From assembly GCA_036396915.1 (NCBI GenBank), contig DASWJX010000140.1, forward strand, positions 1 to 12,296: DNA of 12,296 nt. Direction: 5' to 3'. The notes under the pieces are model-generated. The model ran no database searches. It was not told the DNA's origin and worked only from the letters and a program-made list of their open reading frames with translations. Origin of the DNA: BM509 sp036396915 (GTDB taxonomy: Bacteria > Desulfobacterota > Desulfuromonadia > Desulfuromonadales > Geopsychrobacteraceae). A program made the translations under genes and the position numbers. The number at the start of each line of letters is the position of its first letter. Within the stretch, counting starts at the first letter, position 1. Shown here piece by piece: positions 1 through 6,482 of this stretch.

Positions 1-135
1 CATAAACTATCGCATCTTGCTGGTCCTTTGACGCGGCAACAGCGTTGTGACTGAAGTTGCATAGCTACGGCTATGCGCCATCAGCCACGCCTTGTTGCCC
101 CGCCAAAATCCTGCGCAATCTTGCGACATTCTATG
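1..135. repeat. Large imperfect palindromic element (possible repetitive/MITE-like sequence)
   Basis: The stretch folds back on itself around a TACG loop at 66-69. The innermost stem is GCATAGC (59-65) with GCTATGC (70-76). A second arm pairs GGCAACA (35-41) with TGTTGCC (93-99), with partial complementarity between. The outer flanks still match: CATA at 1-4 mirrors TATG at 132-135, and TCGCA near 10 mirrors TGCGA near 122. Such near-complete symmetry over about 135 nt is typical of dispersed palindromic repeats or miniature inverted-repeat elements. It ends about 26 nt before the stress-protein start, so it may lie in that gene's leader. The window edge may cut it. Copy number elsewhere cannot be seen here. 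Confidence 0.55.
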
Positions 136-161
136 GGATACTGGGCACCAGGGAGGAAGGT

Positions 162-587
162 ATGGATCCGAAAATTCTGGTTCCGGTCGACGGCTCGGCA
201 ACCGCGCAGAAGACCATCACGGCCATCATCGGGCAGAAAGAGCGTTTCCCGAAGAAGCTCTGGCTGCTGCATGTGGTGGACGTCCAGCTGGCCTACCGGA
301 TGATCCCCGATTTTCAGCTGGAGATGGTCAGGGAGAACGCCCGCAAGGCCGGGCAGGCCCTGCTGGACAAGCAGGCGGCGATCTTCCGGGCGGCCGGTTT
401 CGAAACCGAACTGTTGCTGGAGCTGGGTTCTCCGCGGCAGGAGATCCCGCGGATTGCCAACGAGCAGGAGTTTCAACTGCTGGTGATCGGCCGCCATGCC
501 GGAACCGGCGAAATTCGCGACGTCCTGTTCGGCTCGGTGGCGAACTACGTGCTGCATAACGTGCACTGCCCGGTGCTGCTGTTTTAA
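162..587 (+). CDS. Universal stress protein (UspA family)
   Basis: This is a 141-residue single-domain Usp protein, the usual length for the family. It opens with the standard first beta strand (KILVPVDGS, residues 4-12), where the aspartate contacts nucleotide in ATP-binding members. Near the C-terminus is a glycine-rich phosphate-binding loop (GRHAGTGEIRDVLFGS) followed by a VLHNVHCPVLLF ending. The loop reads G-x3-G-x9-G-S, one residue longer than the canonical G-x2-G-x9-G-S/T, so ATP binding is likely but not certain. The ATG at 162 is chosen because GGGAGGAAGG lies at 151-160. An in-frame ATG at 57 lies inside the upstream palindrome and lacks a ribosome site. It is a cytosolic stress-response protein; the specific signal is unknown. 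It is monocistronic and ends at a strong hairpin. Confidence 0.93.
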   Translation: MDPKILVPVDGSATAQKTITAIIGQKERFPKKLWLLHVVDVQLAYRMIPDFQLEMVRENARKAGQALLDKQAAIFRAAGFETELLLELGSPRQEIPRIANEQEFQLLVIGRHAGTGEIRDVLFGSVANYVLHNVHCPVLLF

Positions 588-614
588 TCGGGAACCGGTA
601 ACAGACTCTGCGGC

Positions 615-655
615 AACACAAAAGGCGAACCCGGTGCGGGTTCGCCTTTTGTGTT
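615..655. terminator. Bidirectional rho-independent terminator
   Basis: AACACAAAAGGCGAACCC (615-632) is perfectly complementary to 638-655. One more G-C pair closes a 3-nt GTG loop, giving a 19-bp stem. The stem contains AAAA on the left and TTTT on the right, so it can work in both directions. It lies between the ends of the convergent usp and cpxP-like genes and probably serves both. Confidence 0.85.
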
Positions 656-715
656 CGCCTGCCGCCGTTGTTGCGCTACCTGCTTCGCGGGCGGCGTTTG
701 CAACACTCGGCCCGG

Positions 716-1207
716 CTAGTCGCGCATGCCGGGACCATGGCCGGGACCGCGTTTGCCCATGTTCTGGAAGACGATCTCTGCTTTTTCCTGTTGTTCCGGG
801 GTCAGCAGGGCAAAGATCCGCTGCCTGGTTTTCATCCGTTCGACCTGCATGTCGATCCGCTCTGCCGCCCGCTTTTCGGCCCGGGCGCGAAAGGCGGCTT
901 CATCGAACGGCGCCGTACTGTTTAGCTCCGGCATGTGCCGCTGCTGCTCGCGGCGCTGGCGGAACCGGTCCTGGTGCTGCGTCCGTTGTTCCGCCATGAT
1001 CGCGCCGATCTGTTGCTGCTGGGTTGCGGTCAGCCCAAGCAGCGTGGTCATCTGCTCCAGGCGCTGCTCCATCCGTTGCTGGTGACGGGGATTGTCCGCT
1101 TGGTCGCAGTTGCCGAAGCCGCGGCCGGCCAGGGCCGGCGAGAGGGCGATGCCGCTGAGCAGGGTTCCGGCGAGCAGGGCGGTCACGAGTGTCCGGTTTT
1201 TCATCAT
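716..1207 (-). CDS. cpxP: CpxP/Spy-family periplasmic stress chaperone
   Basis: The protein has 163 residues, close to E. coli CpxP. A signal peptide occupies residues 1-27: MMKNR, a hydrophobic stretch, then a cleavage site after SPALA. The mature part is alpha-helical and rich in Gln, Arg and Glu. It carries the two family LTxxQ motifs, LTATQ near residue 59 and LTPEQ near residue 136. Proteins of this family bind misfolded periplasmic proteins and, in enterobacteria, damp the CpxA sensor. A ribosome site (AAAGGAG) lies on the minus strand just ahead of tandem ATG codons; 1207 is taken, 1204 is possible. The gene is divergent from cpxR-cpxA and shares a regulatory gap with GTAAA boxes, the same arrangement as in E. 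coli. Spy or a metal-resistance CpxP-like protein are alternative names. Confidence 0.88.
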   Translation of the reverse strand: MMKNRTLVTALLAGTLLSGIALSPALAGRGFGNCDQADNPRHQQRMEQRLEQMTTLLGLTATQQQQIGAIMAEQRTQHQDRFRQRREQQRHMPELNSTAPFDEAAFRARAEKRAAERIDMQVERMKTRQRIFALLTPEQQEKAEIVFQNMGKRGPGHGPGMRD

Positions 1208-1295
1208 GATCTTCTCCTTTTGCGGTGAGTGGTTTGCATTGAGGTCAGTTTAGGGAAAATCCTTTTAAAAAGGGGTTAAGATGGCGGCGGTTTCT

Positions 1296-1341
1296 GTAAA
1301 GTTTTATGAACGGCGCAGCGGCCCGCTTGACATTTCTTTAC
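1296..1341. promoter_or_regulatory. Pair of inverted CpxR-like operator boxes in the cpxP/cpxR divergent promoter region
   Basis: The E. coli CpxR box is GTAAA-N5-GTAAA. On the plus strand 1296-1310 reads GTAAA-GTTTT-ATGAA (second half with two mismatches). On the minus strand 1341-1327 reads GTAAA-GAAAT-GTCAA (one mismatch). Both sit inside a longer inverted repeat, CTGTAAAG at 1294-1301 and CTTTACAG at 1336-1343. The minus-strand box overlaps a consensus TTGACA (1327-1332) usable as a -35 for cpxR, although no good -10 follows. The other box overlaps TTTACA (1300-1295, minus), a possible -35 for cpxP. This placement fits autoregulation of both transcripts. Confidence 0.6.
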
Positions 1342-1406
1342 AGTCGTAACGAGCGGATCCGGGTTAAACTGTCGGCAATGGCTTTTACAACAGGCAGGGG
1401 ATGGCG

Positions 1407-2138
1407 ATGAGTCGCATACTGGTGATTGATGATGATCTGGAGCTCTGTGAGCTGCTGGTCGAATATCTGACCCCCGAGGGGTTCGCGGTCGAAACCGTTC
1501 ATGACGGCGAGCAGGGGGCCGCTCGGGCGGTTGCCGAGGAGCATGCGCTGGTGGTGCTGGATGTGATGCTGCCGAAAATGAACGGTTTCGATGTGCTGCG
1601 TCATATCCGGGAGCAGTCCCGGATTCCGGTGCTCATGCTGACGGCGCGGGGGGATGACATCGACCGGATTGTCGGCCTGGAGATGGGCGCCGACGACTAT
1701 CTGCCCAAGCCGTTCAACCCGCGCGAACTGGTGGCGCGGATTCGGGCGATCCAGCGCCGGGCCGAAACGGCCGGGACGCAGCCGCCGAAGCCGGCCGCCG
1801 GGGAGCAGCTGCAGGTCGGCGATCTGCGGCTCCAGAGCAGCAGCCGCGAGGTGTTTTGTAACGGCCGCGGCATCGATCTGACCTCCGTGGAGTTTTCCCT
1901 GCTGGAAGTTTTGCTGCAGCGGGCCGGACAGGTGATCCCCCGCGAGGACCTGGTGCAACAGGTGCTGGGCCGCAAACTGTCGCCCTATGATCGCAGTATC
2001 GACGTGCATATCAGCTCCCTGCGGAAGAAACTCGGGGCGCTGCCGGAAGGGGGCGAGCGGATCAAGACGATCCGCGGCGTCGGCTATCTGTACACCCTGG
2101 TCGCGGTCGACTGCACCGAGCGAAAGCATCAAGGGTGA
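1407..2138 (+). CDS. cpxR: OmpR-family response regulator, CpxR-like
   Basis: This is a 243-residue transcription factor with an N-terminal receiver and a C-terminal winged-helix domain. Receiver landmarks, counted from the chosen start, are the acidic pocket D9/D10, phospho-acceptor D52 (VVLDVMLPKMNG), switch T79 (MLTARG) and K101 (YLPKPF). The DNA-binding half begins near residue 135 and includes LTSVEFSLLEVLL, VLGRKLSPYDRSIDVHIS and the ending TIRGVGYLY. The stretches MLTARG, GADDYLPKPFN and RELVARIRAI closely match E. coli CpxR. An in-frame ATG at 1401 touches the AGGGG sequence (1396-1400), whereas the ATG at 1407 has a 6-nt spacing, so 1407 is preferred. Only 3 nt separate it from the kinase gene, so the two are co-transcribed. 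It probably activates the divergent cpxP-like gene. Confidence 0.92.
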   Translation: MSRILVIDDDLELCELLVEYLTPEGFAVETVHDGEQGAARAVAEEHALVVLDVMLPKMNGFDVLRHIREQSRIPVLMLTARGDDIDRIVGLEMGADDYLPKPFNPRELVARIRAIQRRAETAGTQPPKPAAGEQLQVGDLRLQSSSREVFCNGRGIDLTSVEFSLLEVLLQRAGQVIPREDLVQQVLGRKLSPYDRSIDVHISSLRKKLGALPEGGERIKTIRGVGYLYTLVAVDCTERKHQG

Positions 2139-2141
2139 ACC

Positions 2142-3539
2142 ATGCGCAGCCTGTTCGTAAAAATCTTTCTCTATTTTCTGCTGACGATCGTGCTCTCCAC
2201 GGCGATCGGCATGGTGCTGACCTATTCCCGGGATCACGAGTTCCAGCCGATGGGGCACCGGCATTTTGCCAAGCAGGCGCTGAACGAATACGGGCGCAGC
2301 GCCGTCGAGGCGTACGAAAAGGGCGGTGCGGCAGGGCTGCAGCGTTATGCGCAAGAGCTGCGCGAAGCGGCGGAGGTCCGGGTCTTCCTGTTTTCGAGCC
2401 GGGGCGAGGCCCTGACCGCGCTTCGGGCTGCGCAACCTGGCGCCGGGCTCATCAAGCGGCTGGCCCGGCGGGCGTTGCGGACCGGACAGATGGTTTTTTC
2501 CGAAAGGAAAAATCTGCCGTGGATGGCCAGTCCCCTGGTCGGCGCCTCGGGCCAGGCCTATGTGATTGTCGTCGGGCTTCCCGAGCGGCCGCCCATGCGG
2601 CACCTGTTCAAGGCGCTGCCGCCGGGATTCTTCGGTGCGCGGGTGCTGGTCATGCTCGGCGTCGCGGCCCTGTTCTGTTTTCTGCTGGCCCGCTCCCTGA
2701 CCGCGCCGATCCGTAAATTGCGCAGAGCGACGCATCAGTTCGCCGACGGCGATCTCGCCACGCGGATCGGCTCGGCGATCGAGGGGAAGGGGGAAATCAC
2801 CGACCTCGGCAGGGATTTCGATTTCATGGCCGAACGGATCGAGTCGCTGATCACCGCCCAGAAACGCCTGCTGCAGGATATCTCCCATGAACTGCGCTCA
2901 CCGCTGGCCCGTTTGAGCGTCGCTCTGGAGCTGGCCAGGCAGCGTTCCGGAGCAGACGCCCATGAGGCTCTGGGCCGCATCGAAAAAGAGTCGTCGCAGC
3001 TCAACGACATGATCGGCCAGCTGTTGAGTCTGGCCCGGCTGGAGAGCGGCGCCGGCTCGTATCCTCTGCGGACCTTCGCTCTGGATGCGCTGCTGCGCTC
3101 GGTGGTTGCGGACGCCGCTTATGAGGCCGGCGGGGGGGGACGGGAGGTTCTGCTCGGCGACTGCCGGCGGATTGCGGTGACGGGGCCCGAGGAATTGTTG
3201 CGGCGCGCCATCGAAAATGTGGTGCGCAATGCGCTGAAATATACCGCGCCGGACACTGCCGTTGAAGTCTCGCTGCGGCTCGATCAAGCGAGCGGGTGGG
3301 CCCTGATCCGGGTGCGCGACCATGGTCCGGGGGTCCCGCCGGAGGCCCTGGAGAAGCTGTTTCAACCATTCTTCCGGGTCGCCGACGCCCGCGACCGCAA
3401 GAGCGGCGGCACCGGCATCGGGCTGGCGATTGCCGACCGGGCCATCCGTCTCGGCGGCGGCACCATTCGGGCTGAAAACCGTCCCGAAGGCGGCCTGGAT
3501 GTGCTGATCACCCTGCCCCCGGCGAGCGAAAAAGCTTGA
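2142..3539 (+). CDS. cpxA: Sensor histidine kinase, CpxA-like
   Basis: This is a 465-residue inner-membrane kinase. The first membrane helix spans about residues 5-27. A periplasmic sensor region follows (about 28-163), then a second membrane helix (about 165-184) and a HAMP linker (about 185-237). The dimerisation/phosphotransfer helix has DISHELRSPLARLS with H249 as phospho-acceptor. The ATPase domain has an N box (NVVRNALKYT, N363), G1 (DHGPGVP, 393-399), F box (LFQPFF, 406-411) and G2 (GGTGIGLAI, 422-430). All catalytic landmarks are intact. It would phosphorylate the adjacent CpxR-like regulator in response to envelope stress, with the CpxP-like protein as likely periplasmic modulator (known for E. 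coli, inferred here). An 8-G run (3132-3139) lies in the linker before the ATPase domain. Confidence 0.92.
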   Translation: MRSLFVKIFLYFLLTIVLSTAIGMVLTYSRDHEFQPMGHRHFAKQALNEYGRSAVEAYEKGGAAGLQRYAQELREAAEVRVFLFSSRGEALTALRAAQPGAGLIKRLARRALRTGQMVFSERKNLPWMASPLVGASGQAYVIVVGLPERPPMRHLFKALPPGFFGARVLVMLGVAALFCFLLARSLTAPIRKLRRATHQFADGDLATRIGSAIEGKGEITDLGRDFDFMAERIESLITAQKRLLQDISHELRSPLARLSVALELARQRSGADAHEALGRIEKESSQLNDMIGQLLSLARLESGAGSYPLRTFALDALLRSVVADAAYEAGGGGREVLLGDCRRIAVTGPEELLRRAIENVVRNALKYTAPDTAVEVSLRLDQASGWALIRVRDHGPGVPPEALEKLFQPFFRVADARDRKSGGTGIGLAIADRAIRLGGGTIRAENRPEGGLDVLITLPPASEKA

Positions 3540-3594
3540 TACCAACAGGTTGTTCATATATATTAAAACATGAATAACTATAAAGGAGAAGCGT

Positions 3595-3741
3595 ATGGAT
3601 CTGCTCTTGCTGATCGGCATTGTCGTCGCCTGGTATGTTCTGAACCGCTGGATACTGCCGCGCCTGGGCGTGCGGACCTGACTGTCCGCCAGTTGCGAAC
3701 TTCCACGTGATGGAAGTAAGACCCCCGAAAAAGAAGACTGA
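3595..3741 (+). CDS. Small membrane protein; candidate selenoprotein with in-frame UGA at 3679-3681
   Basis: A strong ribosome site (AAAGGAG, 3582-3588) sits 6 nt before ATG 3595. The first 28 codons give one hydrophobic helix (LLLLIGIVVAWYVLN) and a short basic tail ending LPRLGVRT. A UGA then occurs at 3679-3681. Read as a plain stop, the product is 28 residues (3595-3681). The same frame stays open for 19 more codons, adding LSASCELPRDGSKTPEKED, to a second UGA at 3739-3741. Read through as selenocysteine, the product is 48 residues with U29-x4-C34, a possible redox pair on the membrane face. The hairpin at 3699-3717 has the size and spacing of a bacterial SECIS. It follows cpxA by 55 nt and precedes the unit's terminator. 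No family is recognised with certainty. The gene is likely; selenocysteine insertion is inference. Confidence 0.55.
3699..3717 (+). other. Candidate bacterial SECIS hairpin
   Basis: ACTTCCA (3699-3705) pairs perfectly with TGGAAGT (3711-3717) around a CGTGA loop (3706-3710). The loop starts 24 nt after the in-frame UGA and has a G in its second position. Known bacterial SECIS elements are short apical hairpins about 16-37 nt downstream of UGA with a G among the first two loop bases. The codons covering the hairpin (CTT CCA CGT GAT GGA AGT) mostly end in A or T, unlike neighbouring GC-ending codons, which suggests constraint on the RNA. A chance 7-bp hairpin cannot be excluded. Confidence 0.45.
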
Positions 3742-3777
3742 AAAGACGGCCGGCAGTTTTACTGCCGGCCGTCTTTT
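3741..3777 (+). terminator. Rho-independent terminator of the cpxR-cpxA unit
   Basis: A perfect 17-bp stem pairs AAAAGACGGCCGGCAGT (3741-3757) with its complement at 3761-3777 around a TTT loop. The right arm ends in TTTT. It starts on the last base of the second UGA of the small gene, so that gene belongs to the cpx transcript. No minus-strand gene converges here. Confidence 0.88.
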
Positions 3778-3867
3778 CCGTTGCGGCGGTCGGTCATTGC
3801 CGTGCCGGCAGGAAACGTGACGACGGCCCGCAAAGGTATTTAACCGGCTCCGGATTTCGGTGCATAC

Positions 3868-3901
3868 TAGGAGCCTGTCCGTATTGTCGGACAGGCTCCT
3901 A
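3868..3901. repeat. 14-bp perfect inverted repeat in the EamA gene leader
   Basis: TAGGAGCCTGTCCG (3868-3881) is perfectly repeated in inverse at 3888-3901 around TATTGT. It lies 30 nt upstream of the EamA-type transporter start. No T tract follows, so it is not an ordinary terminator. A weak promoter (TTTAAC 3839-3844, CATACT 3863-3868, 18-bp spacing) would start transcripts inside it. It could be an operator, an RNA hairpin in the leader, or a dispersed palindromic repeat. Confidence 0.6.
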
Positions 3902-3931
3902 GCGCGAGACCGATCCGCTCCGGAGAATTGC

Positions 3932-4822
3932 ATGTTCACCTACCTCAAACTTCTGATCACCATGGCGTGCTGGGGCGGAACCTTTGTCGCCGGGCGCACG
4001 CTGGCCGGTGCGGTTCCGCCGTTTTCCGCGGCGTTTCTGCGTTTTTCCGTCGCGGGCCTGATTCTGCTGATCCTGCTGTGCCGTTCTGAAAAACGCCTGC
4101 CCCGCCTCACGCTCCGTCAGGCGGGGCAGGTGCTGCTGCTGGGGATGACCGGCGTGCTGGGCTACAATATCGCTTTTTTCACCGGACTGGAAACCGTTGC
4201 CGCGGGTCGGGCGGCCCTGATCATCGCCCTCAACCCGGTCGGGATCACCCTGTGCTCGGCCCTGTTCGGCGGGGAACCGTTGCGGCCGCTGAAAACGGTC
4301 GGTGTGGTCATTTCGGTGTTCGGCGCCCTGCTGGTGATCGGCGACGGTCCCGGTGCCCTGCTGAACGGTGCACTCGGCAGGGGGGAACTGGCACTGCTCG
4401 GTTGCGTACTCTGCTGGTCGCTCTATTCGGTTATCGGTCGCCGGACCATGCGCGATCTTTCGCCGCTGGCCGCGGTCACCTATTCGGCCCTGGCGGGCAC
4501 CCTGCTGCTTGCCCCGCTGGCGCTGGGGCAGGGGGTCCTGGGCGCCGCCCTCGGCTATGGCTGGAAAGCCTGGGCCAGCCTCCTGTACCTGGGCGTCTTC
4601 GGCACGGTGGTCGGCTTTCTCTGGTATTATCAGGCGATCAGGGAGATCGGTGCGGTGCGCTCCGGGGTCTTTATCAATTTTGTGCCGCTGTTTGCCCTGG
4701 CGTTCGGCATGCTGCTGCTTGGCGAACCCTTGAGCGCAGGTCTGCTGCAGGGCGGCGCTCTGGTTGTCGGCGGCGCCTGGATCACCAATTATGCGGGCCT
4801 CGGCCGCCAGGCATCGTCCTGA
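3932..4822 (+). CDS. EamA/DMT-superfamily transporter (RhaT/YdcZ-like)
   Basis: This is a 296-residue integral membrane protein with about ten hydrophobic helices in two homologous EamA halves. The first half starts ACWGGTFVAGRTLAG near residue 11. The second starts CVLCWSLYSVIGRRTM near residue 158. The typical second-half ending FVPLFALAFGMLLLGEPL near residue 250 is present. DMT family members export or import small metabolites such as amino acids or nucleosides; the substrate cannot be read from sequence. The start at ATG 3932 is chosen because CGGAGA lies at 3921-3926, 6-7 nt upstream; an in-frame ATG at 3860 falls before the palindrome and has no ribosome site. It is monocistronic and converges on the cardiolipin synthase gene with only 22 nt between. 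A GC-rich hairpin (4822-4843) without a T run spans the stop. Confidence 0.9.
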   Translation: MFTYLKLLITMACWGGTFVAGRTLAGAVPPFSAAFLRFSVAGLILLILLCRSEKRLPRLTLRQAGQVLLLGMTGVLGYNIAFFTGLETVAAGRAALIIALNPVGITLCSALFGGEPLRPLKTVGVVISVFGALLVIGDGPGALLNGALGRGELALLGCVLCWSLYSVIGRRTMRDLSPLAAVTYSALAGTLLLAPLALGQGVLGAALGYGWKAWASLLYLGVFGTVVGFLWYYQAIREIGAVRSGVFINFVPLFALAFGMLLLGEPLSAGLLQGGALVVGGAWITNYAGLGRQASS

Positions 4823-4844
4823 GCTGCTGCCGGGGGCAGCGCTC

Positions 4845-6254
4845 TCACAGGTACGGCGAAAGGAGTTTGCAGAAGGAATTCCGCAGCCGTTCCGGGAGGG
4901 AGCGCTGGTCGAGTTCCTGGCGGGTCACTTCGTCGGAGAGCGCCCGGCACTGATCGAAATGCTCGATCAGTTCACCGGTCAGCTCCCGGTCGACAATCTC
5001 CACGTTGAATTCAAAATTCAGGCGCAGGCTGCGCGGGTCGAAATTGGCGGAACCGATCAGCGCATACTCGTCATCGACCAGCAGCATTTTGCTGTGCACG
5101 AAGGGGGGGGGCTGGTAGTAGGCCCTGGTGCCATGCGCCAGCAGTTCCCAGAGATAGGCCCGCGAAGCCCAGTCGACAAACGGCAGATTGTTCTTTTTCG
5201 GCAGCAGCACCTCGACCTGCACCCCGCGCAGGGCTGCGGTGTTGATCGCGGCAAGCTGGGCGCGGCTGGGGATAAAGTAGGGGGTCATGATCCGTACCCG
5301 CTGTCGGGCACAGCTCAGCGCGCCGATCAGAATCCAGTTGAGTTTTTCATGGATTTCGTTGGGTCCGGCGCTGATCCCCCGGCAACAGGCGCTGCCGCTT
5401 TTCGGCGTTTCCGGCCATTGCTTGAACAGCCGCACTTCATTGGTGGCGAAATGCCAGTCTTCCAGAAAGGCTTCACGCAGCTGGGCGCAGACCGGTCCTT
5501 GCAGGCGGAAATGCATATCGATCACCCGCCGGGGATTGTTTTTGATCGCTGCCAGGTGGCGATCCCAGATGTTCATCCCTCCGGTAAATCCGCAGCGGCT
5601 GTCGGCAATCAGCAGTTTGCGATGATTGCGCATGTTCAGATACAGATTGCGGCGGGAAAGGGAGGGGGGAAGAAAGCTGGCAACCTTGACCCGGCTGCCC
5701 CGGAACAGCTTGCGGACTCGCGGCAGGGAGTAGCGTTCGCCGAAAGCGTCGACCAGCACCCGGACATCGACGCCGCGCGCGGCCGCGGCCGTCAGCTCCC
5801 GGACGAACAGGCGCCCGGTCCGGTCGGCCTGAAAGATATAGCTGGAGAAGAAGAGCGTATCCGTGGCTGCGCGGATGGCATCAAGCATGGCGGGATAGGC
5901 CTGCTCGCCGTTATGCAGGACTTCGACCCGGTTGTCGCAGGTCAGCGGCCGGCGGGTGACTTCGTTGGAGAGCTTCAGCAGGCAACTGGTGGCGGGGGAG
6001 CAGAGTGCCGTCGCAAGGGGCGCTTGCACCGGTTTTATCCAGTGCAGGCCCTGGCCCTGGGTCTGCAGCTCACGGGCTTTGCTGCGGATGCGATTGACGC
6101 CCAGCAGCCAGTAGCCGACGGCGCCGAATCCCGGCAGGGCCAGGCAGGCGATAATCCAGCCCAGCGCGGCGCGCGGATCGTGCTTGGTCAGCAACGCATG
6201 CCCGGCGGAGAAAATCGATATGCCCCAGAGTATGACAGTCAGCAGGGTCAGCAT
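4845..6254 (-). CDS. cls: Cardiolipin synthase (phospholipase D superfamily)
   Basis: This is a 469-residue membrane enzyme that joins two phosphatidylglycerol molecules into cardiolipin and glycerol (bacterial Cls family). Two N-terminal membrane helices lie at about residues 2-21 and 30-52. Two HKD catalytic motifs follow: H211-x-K213-x4-D218 in NHRKLLIAD, followed by GFTGGMN, and H387-x-K389-x4-D394 in VHSKMLLVD, followed by ALIGSANFDPRS. Length and spacing match E. coli ClsA (about 486). The ATG at 6254 has GAGG six bases upstream on the minus strand. The proline triplet just before the second motif is encoded by a run of nine C (nine G on the plus strand, 5103-5111), a slippage-prone site. 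It is transcribed alone, away from the duplicated-domain gene. I see no sign of truncation. Confidence 0.93.
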   Translation of the reverse strand: MLTLLTVILWGISIFSAGHALLTKHDPRAALGWIIACLALPGFGAVGYWLLGVNRIRSKARELQTQGQGLHWIKPVQAPLATALCSPATSCLLKLSNEVTRRPLTCDNRVEVLHNGEQAYPAMLDAIRAATDTLFFSSYIFQADRTGRLFVRELTAAAARGVDVRVLVDAFGERYSLPRVRKLFRGSRVKVASFLPPSLSRRNLYLNMRNHRKLLIADSRCGFTGGMNIWDRHLAAIKNNPRRVIDMHFRLQGPVCAQLREAFLEDWHFATNEVRLFKQWPETPKSGSACCRGISAGPNEIHEKLNWILIGALSCARQRVRIMTPYFIPSRAQLAAINTAALRGVQVEVLLPKKNNLPFVDWASRAYLWELLAHGTRAYYQPPPFVHSKMLLVDDEYALIGSANFDPRSLRLNFEFNVEIVDRELTGELIEHFDQCRALSDEVTRQELDQRSLPERLRNSFCKLLSPYL

Positions 6255-6404
6255 AGCCGTCCTCGACGGATAAAGGCCTGTTTCCTCGGGAGGTTATCAG
6301 ACGCTGCGCGGAAAGTCCAGATTCCTGCAAGCGCCGGCGGCAGCGTTGCCGGGGCCCTGCCCCGCGTGAGGCTGAACTAATTGGCGAATGCAAAGATTAT
6401 CCCC

Positions 6405-6433
6405 TTGAAACAAACGGCCGCGGACGTTATCAT
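6405..6433 (+). promoter_or_regulatory. Sigma-70 type promoter
   Basis: TTGAAA (6405-6410) and TATCAT (6428-6433) are separated by exactly 17 bp, five of six matches each to the -35 and -10 consensus. Transcription would start near 6440, about 43 nt before ATG 6483. The promoter lies inside a longer upstream extension of the same reading frame, which argues that the extension is not translated. Confidence 0.65.
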
Positions 6434-6482
6434 TTACCAGCTGCGATCCAGGGGGGTAATCATTATCCGGGAGCGAGGTCTA

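Noticed and set aside
57..161. Upstream start for the universal stress protein
   Set aside because: The extra 35 residues come from the large palindrome. The ATG at 162 has a strong ribosome site and matches the family N-terminus.
1338..2888. Minus-strand open frame of 516 codons opposite cpxR and cpxA
   Set aside because: It is antisense to two genes with complete conserved motifs. The translation is low-complexity Arg/Gln/Pro/Gly-rich with no domain, a usual by-product of high GC third positions.
3860..3931. Upstream start for the EamA-type transporter
   Set aside because: The extension spans a palindrome and has no ribosome site. ATG 3932 has one and starts at the first membrane helix.
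4764..6380. Plus-strand open frame of 538 codons opposite cls
   Set aside because: It lies antisense to an intact cardiolipin synthase with both HKD motifs. Its composition is that of a shadow frame and there is no ribosome site at its start.
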